Assembly (NCBI GenBank): GCA_911728435.2
Contig: OU452213.1
Location: forward strand, 7,171,834 to 7,235,833
DNA: 64,000 nt
Source: Apoderus coryli
Taxonomy: Eukaryota; Arthropoda; Insecta; Coleoptera; Attelabidae
Direction of reading: 5' to 3'
Below, piece by piece: positions 11,544 to 23,662 of this stretch. Numbering within the stretch: the stretch's first letter is position 1; the number at the start of each line of letters is the position of its first letter. Made by a program: the position numbers and the translations under genes. Under the pieces are notes generated by a model. That model did no database searches, was not told the origin of the DNA, and was given only the letters and a program-made list of their open reading frames with translations.

Positions 11544-12739
11544 GCATTTATATTTTCGTTATTCATGTAGGTACTTGCAGATGTGTTTATTGCTTTTCGA
11601 CTAAAAAGGCCCTTTTCTAGGTAGGTACCAATTATTTTATCACATTGGAAAAGGCACCAGAGATAATAAGTTTATTATTTCCAGATGTTGTATAATATGC
11701 GTAATAGATAAGCACTTAAAACTTTTAGAAACATTTGGTAACAATCCATTTAAAATAATATTCACAAAATATTGGATTTCCCAGATACATTAGGTACTTA
11801 TAATATTCCTATAAAAACTAAGAGAAAATAACTATAAAACCACCCAACTAGTATACATGATACCTGGACACGCCTACGTGTACTATTAAAATAATAATGT
11901 AATAGTTATTAAAATAATATATTTTAATTTTAAGTTCTTTGGCAACACTGCAAGTTGTCTTTAATATAAAGCTTATATGTGCAGTGCATAAAGCAGCATT
12001 CTCTTATATTCTCTCGTAGAGAGCGTTTGTGTTATTTGTTGAATATTATTTTTGAAAATAAATGTTTAAAAACTACAAAAATCAACAAATTCATTAATCC
12101 AATATACAGTCCACTACAATACCCAACAATACCAGTAGCGTGGTGTTTTGTTACAGTTCCTCTTTGAAGGTAGTGGGATATCTAGAATTGTCTAGTTGTC
12201 ATTGGTATAGTCACTAATATTCGCAAATAAAAATTTAAAAAACGAAACAAAAAAAAGAGATGCCTTATCACCTCTGTAAATGCGTCCCACATATAACGAA
12301 CCACCTTGTATATCGACTTCGGTAGAAGATTGGTTTAATTGTCTGGTTATACCTGCTATAAACATGCCTCCAAAACTGATGCATATTTCAGTTTTACTCT
12401 AGTCCCAAACGATACACTAGGTAAAACCAAATTGCCCAACACCAGACTATTCATGTGGACTTAAATGGGATCCTATATACGGTAAAACGGGTATATGTGC
12501 CTTTAGGGTGCTCGACCGGTGGAAAAGCAAAAACTTTACCAGTGAATTTTCTCTCTTTTCATGGTCTATTCACCGGAAAATTAAGTAGTCAACCACACTG
12601 AGGTTATCGTTGTTATAGTGCGGTCTGTTTACAACAAATCAAACATAATAAAATACAATATAAAACTACAAGAAAAAACAAGCGCAGTTATGCACAAACA
12701 CATAACAATTATATCACAATAAAACCTAACACATGCACA
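11544..12739. other. Non-coding stretch
   Basis: No recognisable gene. Short open frames such as 11979-12167 show no domain. Seen: AT-rich sequence with CTTGTATA-type transposon-edge scraps near 12304. Confidence 0.5.
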
Positions 12740-13702
12740 CAGATCGATTCAGACGTGGTTTTTGCTACAATTAGACACTACCACACATCCAAACAGTAGT
12801 TCTCGACTAAATAATAACGAATGTTGTCCTTGAGAGCTTCCAAGGTCTCGGGTTTGTTCACGTAAACACGGGACTTCAAAAAACCCTACAAAAAGTCTGG
12901 AACGAGAGATGAGGCGACCCGGGAACGCTGCCTTCAGAATATCGGTTGTGGCTCGCGCAGTGTGTGCCGTTGCTCTGTCCTGTTGCAACCACGTGTCCCT
13001 CCCAATTGCGGCAGAAAAAACTAAGTCAACATGCCTATAGCGCGCACCGTCCACTGCTGTCGTTTGCCCAGCGGCATTCTCGAAAAAAAAATGGCCCGAT
13101 GACTCCTTCAGCGTGAACAGCGCACCATGCAGTCACTTTGAGCGGGTGTAATGGCTCCTCGTGCGTCACTCGTGGATTTTCGATGCCCCAGAAGCGAGAG
13201 TTTTGCTTGTTCACGTACCCGCTGAGGTGGAAATGAGCCTCCTCGCTCATTATGATTTTGGTCAAAAAATCGTCCACTTCTTCTTCGCGATTGAGGATGG
13301 CTTGGGTGTAGGTTACGCGCGTTTGGCGGTCGGCAGGCAGCAGCTGATGCACGGAGTGGACTTTGTACGGTAACATGTGCAGGTCTTTGACCAAAATTCG
13401 TCTTAGGGACGTCCGGCTGATGGCTAATTGCGTGGCACGGCGTCTGGTTGATATTTCCTTCGACAGCTCGACATCCTCGGCAACAGCGGCGATATGCTCG
13501 CCGGAACGGGCACTCCGGGGCCGTCCACTCTTGGCAACGTCTCGTGTGGTCCCATAGTCTTCAAGGTTGGTGGCCAAATGGCGCAGTCGGTGTCGGACGG
13601 CCGGGGAATCGGCGACGGAATTCGCGCTGCGCCAATTTTGGAAAGTACGCGTTGCTTCATTTTCTCATAACAGAGCTGGGACATCGAGTTTTGCTCACCC
13701 TG
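12740..13702 (-). pseudogene. Mariner-like transposase pseudogene 1
   Basis: This is an insect Tc1/mariner-group cut-and-paste transposase with broken frames, reading right to left. The N-terminus starts near 13684 (MSQLCYEKMKQR), then REFRRRFPGRP lies in another frame. The helix-turn-helix and linker (RSGEHIAAVAEDV, SRTSLRRIL) follow in the frame 13577-13035. The first catalytic block is MSEEAHFHLSGYVNKQN, where the usual SDE is SEE, so the first catalytic Asp appears lost. After a shift near 13080 comes LQQDRATAHTA with the second Asp. The third block is degraded (SPHLSFQTF where DFFLWG is expected), followed by YVNKPETLEALKDNIR. The right end TACAGGGTGAGCAAAACTCG abuts TA at 13703. It is a sibling of the next element in the same orientation. 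Confidence 0.85.
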
Positions 13703-13756
13703 TACATACTGAATGTGACGATGCCAATAACCATTGTTATATAGGCAAATAAAGAA

Positions 13757-13787
<31 letters not shown>

Positions 13788-13795
13788 TAATTTAA
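13703..13795 (+). repeat. LINE 3' UTR scrap with ATT/TTTA tail
   Basis: The block TGACGATGCCAATAACCATT followed by ATATAGGCAAATAAAG and (ATT)n closely matches the 3' end of the LINE at 32819-33803. The mariner end at 13702 sits at the TA inside this LINE UTR, so the mariner probably inserted into a LINE copy. Confidence 0.75.
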
Positions 13796-14362
13796 ACGCT
13801 CCGGGATCGTAAGTAATAATTTTAAACGGATAGATGCCCACTACGTTAGAGTCGAGGATTCCCAACCAACCATTGATTCCAAAACTCTCTTGGAATGCTC
13901 TTAGTGTAATTCCACCTGAGGAACTGTTTTGGCTATCAGAATATTATTTTTTAAAGTAAAAAATACAAAATAAGATTGCGGTGTTAGTAGACTAAATAAC
14001 TTTCCATCGTACATCATTTTTTGGTCGTAAAATTTATGAGCATCGACGGACTGTTTCCGAATAAAAACAACGCAAAGCAAAAAAAAACTCGCCAGCAACT
14101 CGTTTACGTTTAAAACGTATACGTACACACATGTTTGAGTAAAAACTGAAACACCATATTATATACTGTCTGAGTTACACGCGCTGTAACTCAGCTATAT
14201 CCCCGGGAGAAATTAAACTCGAGAGGAAAATATCGTATGATTTCTAAGGTAATGTGACGACTCCAATATTCTTGGCTACATTTTTCGGTATAAGTTATTT
14301 ATGACTGGGAAAAGAAGAATGGTTCAGGTGCATTTTTTAGATAGGGTGTGCAAAATTAACTA
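13796..14362. other. Non-coding stretch
   Basis: Nothing recognised. The open frame 13901-14128 on the minus strand has no domain. Confidence 0.4.
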
Positions 14363-15603
14363 TTGGGTCTGCCAGATTACTTTTTTTTTTTTGAAAATGC
14401 TATAAAAAAAAAACTGCTGAATATTTTCTCAAATTTCTTTTTTTATTTGAAAGTACAATCCTTCCGGTTAATAACGACAAATAATTTCATTCAAATGGCT
14501 GCCTCGGCTGGCCATGCAGTAGCCTACACGATCGGTCCAATTTTTAAGTACATTATCGATTGTGTGCAGCTGTATTTCACCAATGGCTTCACGAATATTG
14601 TCCTTTAAAGCGTCAATTGTCTCTGGCTTGTCGGCGTGACACTTATCTTTGACGGCACCCCACAAATAATAGTCCAACGGTGTCAAATCGCAGCTCCGAG
14701 GTGGCCAAACGACATCAGCTCTGCATCTTCAAAAACAGGGCGCAAAACATCGAGTGTAGCTTCTGCTGTGTGGCACATAGCGCCGTCCTGTTGAAACCAA
14801 ATGTTGCCAATATCCTCCTCTTCAATTTTTGTGAACAAAAATTCGTTCAAGATGGCCCGATAACGATCGCCATTGACTGTAACGGCCAAAATCCGCACCA
14901 AACAGTGACTCGTTTTGGGTGCATCGGCTTTTCAATGTATGCGTGCGGGTTTTCTGTGCCCCAAATGCGACAATTTTGCTTGTTTACATACCCGCCAAGA
15001 TCAAAATGAGCTTCATCTGAAAAGATGATTTTTTTGGCAAAATCGGCATCTTCTGTAAGTCGATCGCAGGCCCACTGAGCGAAGCGAAAACGCATTGGAT
15101 GGTCAGTTGGCTTCAACTCCTGAACCAATTGGACTTTGTGTGGCGTCATACCAAGGTCTTTATGCAAAATTCGTCTCAATGATGTCTCCGAAATGTTCAA
15201 TTGTTGAGACCGACGGTGAATTGATGTTGAAGGCGCTTCACGCACACTTTCTGCCACAGCAGCAATATTCTCGGGTGTACGCACTGTGTTTGGTTTTTCA
15301 CGCTTTGGTTTATCGATGAGGAGCCAGTTTCTTTCACTTTTTTCACGAGATAACGAACATACGGAGCTGACGGTGCTTCTCTTCTTCCAAAATCCGTACG
15401 CAATTTTCGCACACATTCTGCAACATTACCATGATTTTCAAAGTAATGTCGCAATATTTCCCAGCGTTGTTCAAGCGTATACACAACCATATTCGTTCAG
15501 CGGAAGGATAAAAGTAATTATCTGTCAAATCAGACATCAGCTAAGTGTTATCCTTCACGAAATAAGCACTAGTTGAAAAAAAAACGTTAGATGGCGGACC
15601 CGA
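14363..15603. mobile_element. Mariner-like element 2 with TIRs and TA duplication
   Basis: The left end is TTGGGTCTGCCAGATTAC after TA (14361-14362). The right end, on the minus strand, is TCGGGTCCGCCATCTAACG with TA at 15604-15605. The inverted ends agree for about 28 bases with a few mismatches and share a T run. The total of 1241 bp is the usual size of a mariner. It carries one transposase gene on the minus strand. Confidence 0.85.
14468..15490 (-). pseudogene. Mariner-like transposase pseudogene 2
   Basis: An ATG at 15490 starts MVVYTLEQRWEILRHYFEN, the N-terminal helix-turn-helix block. Frame changes near 15330, 14905 and 14700 split the protein into four readable parts, about 340 residues in sum, which is the family size. 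The catalytic blocks are all visible: FSDEAHFDLGGYVNKQN with the first Asp, WFQQDGAMCHTA with the second, and CDLTPLDYYLWG with the third. A block of about six residues before the third motif seems lost with the last frameshift. The C-terminus ends at 14468 with a stop. The inverted repeats are preserved, so the DNA could once have moved in trans, but the protein cannot be made in one frame. Confidence 0.88.
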
Positions 15604-15626
15604 TATAAGAATAGGCTTGATCACTG

Positions 15627-15814
15627 TAAATGGTAAATTTGATGGAAGAAAGACGCTTGAAAAATAATCAACCAGGATACCCGCAGTTAAATCGCAGAAT
15701 AAGGAACGAAATCAGAATAGCTAGAGAGAATTGGCTCAATGAAATAGAGGATCTTGAGGCTAAATATGACAGTTTTAATATCCACGAGAAAATCAGGGAA
15801 GTTGCCGGTGTGTA
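15627..15814 (+). pseudogene. LINE reverse transcriptase N-terminal scrap
   Basis: The frame reads NLMEERRLKNN, then RRIRNEIRIARENWLNEIED and ending HEKIREVAG. Runs like this (basic, then EIE.L and HEKIKE) precede the fingers domain in some insect LINEs. Only about 60 codons remain, cut at 15814 by a MITE. Confidence 0.5.
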
Positions 15815-15961
15815 CAGGGTGATCACTACACAGTAGACGCGACGGTTTACTGTGGCAAAACTATACAGATTTTCAAAATTCTTTTAACGTCTAATTTTGT
15901 AGATTTATTAATGCTACATTCTAAAATTTAAATTGTTTTAAGTTAATTTCGAGACACCCTG
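15815..15961. mobile_element. 147-bp MITE with CAGGGTG ends and TA duplication
   Basis: CAGGGTGATCACTACACAG begins after TA (15813-15814), and GAGACACCCTG ends before TA (15962-15963). Short inverted CAGGGTG ends plus TA suggest a mariner-derived miniature element. No coding content. Confidence 0.6.
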
Positions 15962-15963
15962 TA

Positions 15964-17180
15964 TAATATATCAATTATATTCAAACTAACCTAAATTTCG
16001 CCTGTTATCCTATCCAAATACGATATATACGTTTAGCTTGTTATGTTTTACTAATGGAGGAGGCATCCTCCATTATCCATAGATTTATAAATAGAATTGA
16101 TAATAACTAACAAGGGCTGGCTAATGGAACTTAAATGCAAATTTTGTGTTTAAGAAAATGAACGCAAAAACGAAGTTGTGTGATATTAATTGATGGTATG
16201 GCAGATGATTTAAAACTCAATTCTACTCTACAGTGTGCGGCTCAGTGAAAACTTACCACTACGTTTTTCTTTCAATTCAATTTCACATGGATTGAATTTA
16301 GTCGGCTTTTGATGGATCTAGCGTTTATTAATAACCACATTTCACTGACAGTGTACGAGTATACATGGTCCAATTTATCACACCATATGTGTGCTTGTAT
16401 CTGTTGTACTGACACTCAATGATCAGCCTTTATTCTCATTATTATCATTATTACCATCGTCCCACATAGAAATTCACCAGTGTTGTGTGATAGACAAAGA
16501 CTAAAACAGTAGCAAATCGAATTTTGATGTTGGTAATCGATGGCCGACATATGGGTACATTATTCAGGGCCGTCTTCAACGCGAAATCATTGGGAGTGAG
16601 CCAGGAAATCTACTGCTGATGAATGGATAATGAATACTAATGTCGCAATTTCTACACTTAAAAAGTCTGTAGTAAAGGATTTTGAAAGAGAAGATGAGAT
16701 TCTTGAGGAAACAAATACGATACTTGAGAATTCACACACGATACAGGGTGTTCCACCGGGTACTACAGGGTGATTCATTATGGTTGCAACAAACGAAAAC
16801 TGGAGATTACTGAAAGTAATTTAAGCGTTTGTTGCCATTCAACCCACGTCTGCAAATGCTTGGATTTAGTTTTAGACTGTTTGGAGAGTATTAAGTCGAG
16901 AAATGCTGTATCCTTATGATCTTCAAGATATCCAGGCCCTACATAGGACTAACTCCGATATACAAGTCTTCTTATCCAATCAAAATCGTTTGTTTTAACC
17001 TATGATTAATTAGTTGACCTTTTTGAAAATACGTATGGATCCACGGAGTATTATAAAAAAACGTACAAACCATTTGGAAGCTGTCACGGAAATACCCTTA
17101 TCTAACAGAAAGATCCATTAAATCTCGTCTAACGAAACTGGACATCGAAACTACAGACCTCGAAAGTGCACTAAAAATAA
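15964..17180. other. Mostly non-coding stretch
   Basis: A glutamate/threonine-rich open run at about 16610-16760 (for example DFEREDEILEETN) is coding-like but not recognised, and runs into CAGGGTGTTCC. No element can be bounded. Confidence 0.4.
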
Positions 17181-17455
17181 TAACATAAGTTAACCAAATC
17201 CAATTCATGTCCACTCAATTCGAATCAATCCGTCAATGGAACATGAATGGATTCTATACACCCTTGGAAATGCTACAACTCTAATCTACTTACAAGAAAC
17301 TCATTTGGAAGAATCAAAACACCACTTAAAATAAATTTAATCTATCTTTATACTAGTGAATATCATAATGTCAACTTCTATTGTATAAAATAATTGTACC
17401 ACCTGCTAATAACCCTCAGGGTTGATGCAGTTATTCTTAAATAAAAAAAACAAAA
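17181..17455 (+). pseudogene. Internally deleted jockey-like LINE (endonuclease start joined to 3' UTR)
   Basis: RQWNMNGFYTPLE followed in the next frame by YLQETHLEESK matches the first strand and the QETH metal-binding block of LINE apurinic endonucleases, with about 20 residues missing between. About 100 bases later comes a UTR-like end (CCCTCAGGGTTGATGCAGTT) and an A-rich tail at 17441-17455. The reverse transcriptase is entirely absent. Confidence 0.5.
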
Positions 17456-17950
17456 TTGGTCCAAAACAACAGACCTCGTATGGTTAACCAATTCGCCGCC
17501 CGTATTTATATAATTCACGTTTCTGTATTGTCGTTTCCCATAATAGTGTTAGCAAATCCATATTACAAAAGATGCTCCACAGATTATGTGCATTGTCAGC
17601 AAAAAATTTCTGTCTTTCTGTCCATTTGTAGAAGGAGAACGAAAAACATTTGGTTTACGTTTTGCTTTTAATGAACATATATATCTGCAGCGACAGTTTA
17701 TGGAAAAGCAATTTTGCAGTATCGGCAATTTTCGCAATTGCAAGTCTAAGATGCAGTCACGGATTAAGGACACAAACATAATATCGGCTTTAGAGAAAAT
17801 TGTAGATATTGAAATCAAAACATTATTTGGTCTACGAGAAATCTCACTCTGGATTCTCATTCATTCAAGGAAAGATAACCACTGTCAGATCCACTAAAAT
17901 CCTTTGTGAATCTCGATAGAAATATTATGTACATTTTTTTGGAAAACCCT
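17456..17950. other. Open frames of unknown nature
   Basis: A 103-codon open frame (17586-17897, plus) contains a Cys-rich run (FCSIGNFRNCKSKMQ). It overlaps a minus-strand frame of equal length. I recognise no domain on either strand and do not call a gene. Confidence 0.3.
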
Positions 17951-17984
17951 AGTTTATAAATGTCACTTATAGTATATGTTAAAA

Positions 17985-18450
17985 AGAAGTGGTGGCCTTG
18001 CCGGTATATCTTTAAGGATTTCCATAAGCTTTTCAAGTTGCACCCTGTCAAAGGCATTCTGGTAATCTACGAAGCAGGCACACTTTTTAGCATTAAGCTG
18101 ATGAGGCGATAGTCGCTACATATTTTTGCAGGGCTCTTTTTTGGCAACGTTACAAATGTTGACTTAAGCCAGTCGGAAGGAATGATGCCAGATCGGTAGA
18201 CCATATTAAATAGTTTCACGATCACGTTTAGTGATTCATCATCTTTCAGGATTTTAATTACTTCCCAATACACACCATCTGGACCTGCCGCTTTTCTGTA
18301 TTTTGATAAAGAGACTGCATGTTGAATTTATTCCTTAGTAAAATCCACTTCTTCTCGTGTGTACTGTTCCCGGAGTGTTCGACCTGTCATCTTGAAAAAG
18401 ATTTTCGATATAGTTACACCATTGTTTCCCTTTGTCGTTGACGTCAAGAA
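17985..18450 (-). pseudogene. LINE reverse transcriptase fragment
   Basis: Reading right to left: AAGPDGVYWEVIKIL, then SDWLKSTFVTLPKK and YRLISLM, which are the fingers blocks 1-2 of a LINE reverse transcriptase. Block 3 and its surroundings are missing. The next readable piece is CACFVDYQNAFDRVQLEKLM, i.e. motif A with its Asp. Motifs B and C are absent. Stops and a deletion near 18090 show it is dead. Confidence 0.7.
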
Positions 18451-18460
18451 TGATCTTAGA

Positions 18461-19690
18461 ACAGAATAGAATAGAAACGTCTTTATTTTTAACTCGGCGA
18501 AGGGCAGCAAAGCTGTTTTCTTAACCGAGCATGTATGTTTTACAATACATCATTATTCATAACACTAAGCATATAATAATACATTCATAACAATAAGCAT
18601 ACAATAATACAGTAAACTACAACTAAAACTAAAGAGACCCACTCCCCATATAAAATTAAAATGACATAAATATATTAGAAAATTAACGCCATTATCCACT
18701 ATTAAAGAGCAATCGATCCTTCAACTTTTTTTTAAAAGAGCTGTAACTTAGGTTCAGGAAGTGTTCTCCAATCTCTGAATCATTGTACACACTGGGAACC
18801 ACGTAAGAGAAGGTGCGCTTAAACAGCGTAGTACGGTGGCGAGGTATGTTAAGCAGATTACAATATCGCGTAGAACGATTATGGATTGCACATCGAAAAG
18901 AAAGTTTTGTACGCAAATATGTGGGATTTCCAGTTTTGAGAAGCTTGTATACGAAGCAAGCAATACGATATTTTAGTCTGTTGTGCATGTTCAACCATCC
19001 CAAAGTAAATAATTTATCACTCACATGGTCTCTCATTCTAAGATTATTTATAAAACGCATGCATGGATTCTGAATCCGCTGGATTCTATTTTTTGAACGA
19101 GTATCCAGGCAAGGACCATACATGATATACGCATAATTGTATTGTGAGAGCACCAGAGATTCACAAAGTTGTTTTTTTTAATTTGCTACCTAAAGCTGTC
19201 TTACTCCTATACAAATTCCTAAGTGATATAATAGACTTTTGTACTAATTTACCCACTGGCGTTTTAAATCTAAGGTCACTATGAAAAACGACGCCCAAAT
19301 TCCTGGCTTCCCTTACCACAGGTAAGCCAACGTTATCTACAGCGAAAATCATATTTTGATAAGACCATTCCCGGTTTGGTCCGAAAAACATAACCAGTGA
19401 CTTTGATGGATTAAGCTTAAACCACTTTTTGTGGAATATTCGTAAATACTTTTGAGAGAATTGTTTATTTTTTCGACTGCAAGTTGACTTTGTAACTAGT
19501 GTATAGCTGCGTGTCATCCGCATATCTCTGCATGTTACAATCCCTCGCGAACCGATCCATATCAAATGTATATATCAAAAACAACAGGGCTCCTAGTATT
19601 GATCCCTGTGGTACACCCCTCGTAAGCAAGAGTGGATCAGATACTTTACCTTCTAACTGAACACGCTGATATCTATTGGACAAGTAGCTT
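18461..19690 (-). pseudogene. LINE, palm-to-3'-end, jockey superfamily
   Basis: From 19683 leftwards: LSNRYQRVQL, motif B RGVPQGSILGALLFLIY, motif C RYADDTQLY, then after a frameshift WFKLNPSKSLVMFFG and ARNLGVVFHSDL, and after another LSQYNYAYIMYGPCLD, RIQRIQNPCMRFI, ELGWLN-like TLGWLNMHNRLKYR and a C-terminal FKKKLKDRLL. The order is that of the palm, thumb and post-RT region. The UTR runs to 18461, where the minus strand ends in a TATTC repeat tail. Motif A and everything upstream is lost by 5' truncation near 19690. Three frames are needed to read it. Confidence 0.85.
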
Positions 19691-19698
19691 TCAAAAAA

Positions 19699-20600
19699 AC
19701 AATAATAATAATAATAATAATAGGCTTTATTAAGATTGTATACAGAAAAATATACATCTTAAATGGCGAAGTCTAGCTGGTTCTTTTCTTTTGAGTAAAA
19801 AAAAAGGCCGCTACTCAACATTAACCACTTAAACAATATAAAAACTAAACACATAACCTATATGAATTATATTAGTATAAAACAATAATGATATTATTCT
19901 TAACTACAAAAAATTTTAATTCTTATTCTTACGAAAACTATTCAAACGAAAAACACCCTAATTAGAACTAATGAAACACCCTTATATCAAATTAAATTAC
20001 GGGCAAAAGGCAAAAACAAAACTGTATTAATATAAACAAAAAATAACCATACATATAGCTAGACAATTAAATTTAAAAACTACCTACTGAAAGAAACATC
20101 CCTAGTCAGTCAACTGTGAGAGTAAATTATCTTTCACTTTTTTTCGAAAACCGTTTACTGAAAGTGGCACCGAGAAATATGCTATAAAATCATTATGGTA
20201 TTTTACAGCATTGTACGTAAAACTTCTTTTAAATAATGCAAAACGTACACTATTATAAAAATGTCACGATTTGTGTATATAAAACTTTTTCAAATAATTT
20301 TGATATAACGGATAATAGGCTAATAGGTCTCAAGTCAGTCATGCTACTAACATTACTTCCCTTAGGTAACGGTATTACTACAGCTGTTTTTTCCACTGTT
20401 CAGGAAATTCCGAATGTAAAATACAATGATTAAAAATATGAGTTAGAAACGGGACGATAACAGGACAACATAACTTAATCATTTCCAAGGACACGCCATC
20501 GAACCCAGAAGCATTCAATCTCAACTCTTGTACTGCTTTAGCAACGTTGCAATCCTCAATTGAATTTAATGAAAATACTGATCTTATCTTGGCTATCCAA
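19699..20600 (-). pseudogene. Internally deleted LINE with TAA tail
   Basis: The minus strand 3' end is a TTATTATTATT tract (AATAATAATAAT at 19703-19724). Inwards, a C-terminal block reads RFALFKRSFTYNAVKYHND...FRKKVKDNLL (about 20100-20250). It is joined directly to a fingers block: EDCNVAKAVQELRLNASGFD and PVIVPFLTHIFNHC, then FPEQWKKQ (about 20390-20590). The palm between is gone. The tail sits against the 5' truncation of the neighbouring LINE. Confidence 0.7.
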
Positions 20601-23250
20601 TAGAATACTAGTCTGTCGCGGGTTATACAGATACAGGGTAGTTAATTCTCGAAAGTGAAAACTTTAGAGGCAGATAGAGAACCACAAAATAATGTCAGTC
20701 TATTTCTTCTTTTTTTGTATTTTTTTTCTTTGGGTCATCATATTATACAGTTTAAAATTGACAATAAAAAAAAGGCTCTTTCCTTTTTTTTTTGTTTGAC
20801 ACACTGTTTCCAAGTAAAAAATTAAAATACCTACTAATTTCTGGAAATAATTAAAAAAACGCGAGAATAAGAAATTTACATAATGGATTTTTGCAACAAT
20901 AACAAAATTAAAGAAAATTAAAGGTAAAATCACAATAATTGCTCGAAATATAGTACACCCACCTCAATAAAATAACTATACTATCGCCAACAAACGTATG
21001 GAAAGTGTCCCCCCGTTGCATGCGGTTTATTTTTAATATTTTCAAGCGATTAGTTTTTTTTGTTTTAGTTTTGGTAGAAAAATTTAGGACCTAGTTGTCT
21101 CGGTAGTTTTTTATCAATAGATTTCATCATTTCATTTTACGAAACTCTTTCCACCTCAGTATGTGATATACTATTATTTTTTTAAACCTAAAACTGAATG
21201 GTGCGATCGATTAATTTATTTCAAACCCTATAACATCCCTTAACAACGAGTTTTTGCCATCGTTAGCGCAAAGTTATCCAATTTGTGTCGACTAAATGAA
21301 TACCACATTAACCGTGAACAAAATCATTTGTTAAACCACAGTTAAAACATCACAAGTTGCATTTAGAAACTTCTATCTGTATACTAAACCTAGTAGTGGG
21401 GTTGGATATATTGAGTTTCCAAAGAAAACTCTCAAGTTTAACTATGTTATCTGTGGGAGATGTACTAATGTCGCGAGATTTTGGCCTTCATGAAAATCTT
21501 TCTGTATATCTCTAGTTTTTGTCTACAGGGCGTCCCAAAATAATTTTGAGCAATAAATACCATTTTCAAACGCATTATCGATAATTTCAAAGTAAATTCA
21601 ATAATTGTCTGAAACTCAAATAAAGAAACGAGCGATGTGATTCTCTCAGCTCGAAAAAGAAGTGCGTCTGAGGTGGACAGACACCAGCAGGTATCAGTGG
21701 AGCTTGGCTGATCTCACCCACTGCATACTCCGAATGGTTATTAAGTTATTATTATTTTAATTTATTGTTTACAATGATGTAAAAATATGCTGCATATTGT
21801 TTTATTTTTACTAACGTTTAACAGCAAATTGCGTTTTGAAATTTAATTAAAACATAATAAACAATTTAAAATGCAATTATATATAATATTTAATTCATTT
21901 ATAGGTAAAAGCAATAAATGGAATTATAATATTATATTTGTGATGAATTAGAATTTTTGTTTTTAAATATAATTTTAGTAAAGCGTTTTGGTTCTGCTCG
22001 AAATAATGCATGATTAATTCAATTTAAAATTGATTAACTGGTAACTAGACATCTAACGGAGACTTTTGTTTAAAAATATTTATTCTTTTAATTTATTCTA
22101 ATTCAGTGGCGGTTTGTGACCTGTTAGAGGCAGATCAGTAATAAAAAAATTAGCTATAATAAACCGCACTTTTCTTATTCACTCTAATCTTCAACGAAAA
22201 CGAGTAAAAGTTCGTACGTATCTCATCCGAAGAAAAACAATTGTAAAATATGTCATGTGTTTTTACATACAGTTAAATATTGAGAATAGTCGGTAGGCTA
22301 CTTTTCGTGAGGCTCCTTTGAAGGGAAACATTTTTAAAATAGTTTCCAAATAGTCACATTTTTCATTAAAGTAAAGTCAGTAGAAAAGAAAACAGATTTG
22401 TGTGTTATTCTTATGGAATCTACTCGATTAAACAACATACCAACTTACAATGCTTTGCTACCAGAATGTCTTTAAAATTATCTCTATCCTACACCTCGTA
22501 CTTATTATTTCTACAATAGCGTAAGTAATCCGAAATCTGTTTACAACCGAAACACGTGAATATGCTAATTTAAACATAAACTCAATTTTCCCAAGTTTAT
22601 TTTTGCTAAAATAATGTCTTTGTCGAAAAAAATCCATATTAATTATATTTCATTCAATTCAATTTATTCAAAATCTGACATCTAAGAAAAATTACTAAAA
22701 AGCGCCGTTGCCACACTTTATTTGAAAGTTTTCACCAAACTCAATCACGTACTCATTAATTGCGTAATACCGAAATCAATCGAGCAATCCGAAAACTATT
22801 TATACCCCCAACCCAAGTCCAAATGCGTAATTAACCCAAAAACCTAAAGTAGGTAAGCTTTATTTTATTTTACAAAAATATTAACGTTGTTAAATATATT
22901 TCATTTTTATATCAGCTTAAACTAAATCTGACAACAATGACAAAATCCTGATCGCTGGAATTTACGACAGTTATGACAAGTGACATATATCATAAATAAA
23001 TATGATTTGGCTGAACAAATTTACTATATTTATTAATTATTTAAATAAAATAACGAACAATCAGCTGGAAATATTGTAAATAAAATAAAAGCTACGTTAT
23101 ATACCTAACAAACTATATTTAAAATGTACTCACCAATATTTAAGAAATATTTATACTGACACATATATAAAGGGTGTCCAAAATTGAGGCATCAATTTAA
23201 TTTTAATCAAAAAAAAGACTTTTTTTCAGATATCCTTGTTTAGACTTTTT
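20601..23250. other. Long AT-rich stretch without genes
   Basis: No coding region is supported. Transposon-edge scraps are seen: TACAGGGCGTCCC at about 21530, a hAT-like end CAGTGGCGGTTTGTGACC at 22104, and AAAGGGTGTCC at about 23168. Short AT-rich frames such as 20700-20933 are composition artefacts. Confidence 0.5.
22104..22130. repeat. hAT-type terminal sequence, single end
   Basis: CAGTGGCGGTTTGTGACC resembles the termini at 7965, 48726 and 51718. The opposite end was not found. Confidence 0.4.
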
Positions 23251-23261
23251 ATATAAACAGA

Positions 23262-23512
23262 AAGTGCAAAGGATCTTAAACACGACTTGTAGATTCGTTT
23301 ATGGTATTCGAAAATATGATCATATATCCCAAAAATACTCAGAATTGGGATGGCTCAATATTGAGAATTTGTATAAATACTTCTTAGCTATCCCACCACA
23401 CTTTTCCGAAGGTCATTTACCTATAATGCTGTAAAATTACATAACAGTCTAGATTCCAAAATGAAAATGCTTAAGATTGCTAAATTTAAAACCATATACG
23501 AGGGTTGCCCAT
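23262..23512 (+). pseudogene. LINE post-RT fragment
   Basis: The frame reads QKVQRILNTTCRFVYGIRKYDHI, then LGWLNIENLYKYF before a stop. This is the jockey-superfamily block after the palm, where IQrvQNaC..RFI...yDHIs..+..LGWL is expected. A further piece (FTYNAVKLHNSLD) follows in other frames. About 250 bases remain. Confidence 0.7.
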
Positions 23513-23515
23513 TTT

Positions 23516-23662
23516 GAACCATTTTAGCTTTTGTAATAACTACTACCATTTGTAACGATATATCATAAAATATATATTTCCTAATTAGATATCCGAGTTA
23601 GTTTAATTTAAAATGTCCCCCGAATCTGGAGGCATAACCCAATAACATACGGGGACACTACA
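23516..23662. repeat. 147-bp direct repeat, copy 1
   Basis: It begins GAACCATTTTAGC and ends GGGGACACTACA. It matches 26236-26382 almost base for base. On the minus strand it begins TGTAGTGTCCCCGTA, as some LTRs do. Confidence 0.8.

Noticed and set aside
13161..13752. Several plus-strand frames of 60-98 codons
   Set aside because: Antisense of mariner-like transposase 1.
17549..17897. Two overlapping 103-codon frames on opposite strands
   Set aside because: Neither has a recognisable domain; coding on one strand cannot be preferred.
21660..21730. hAT end from CAGTGGAGCTTGGCTGATC near 21695
   Set aside because: Resembles the terminus at 11535 only loosely, and no inverted partner or 8-bp duplication is seen.
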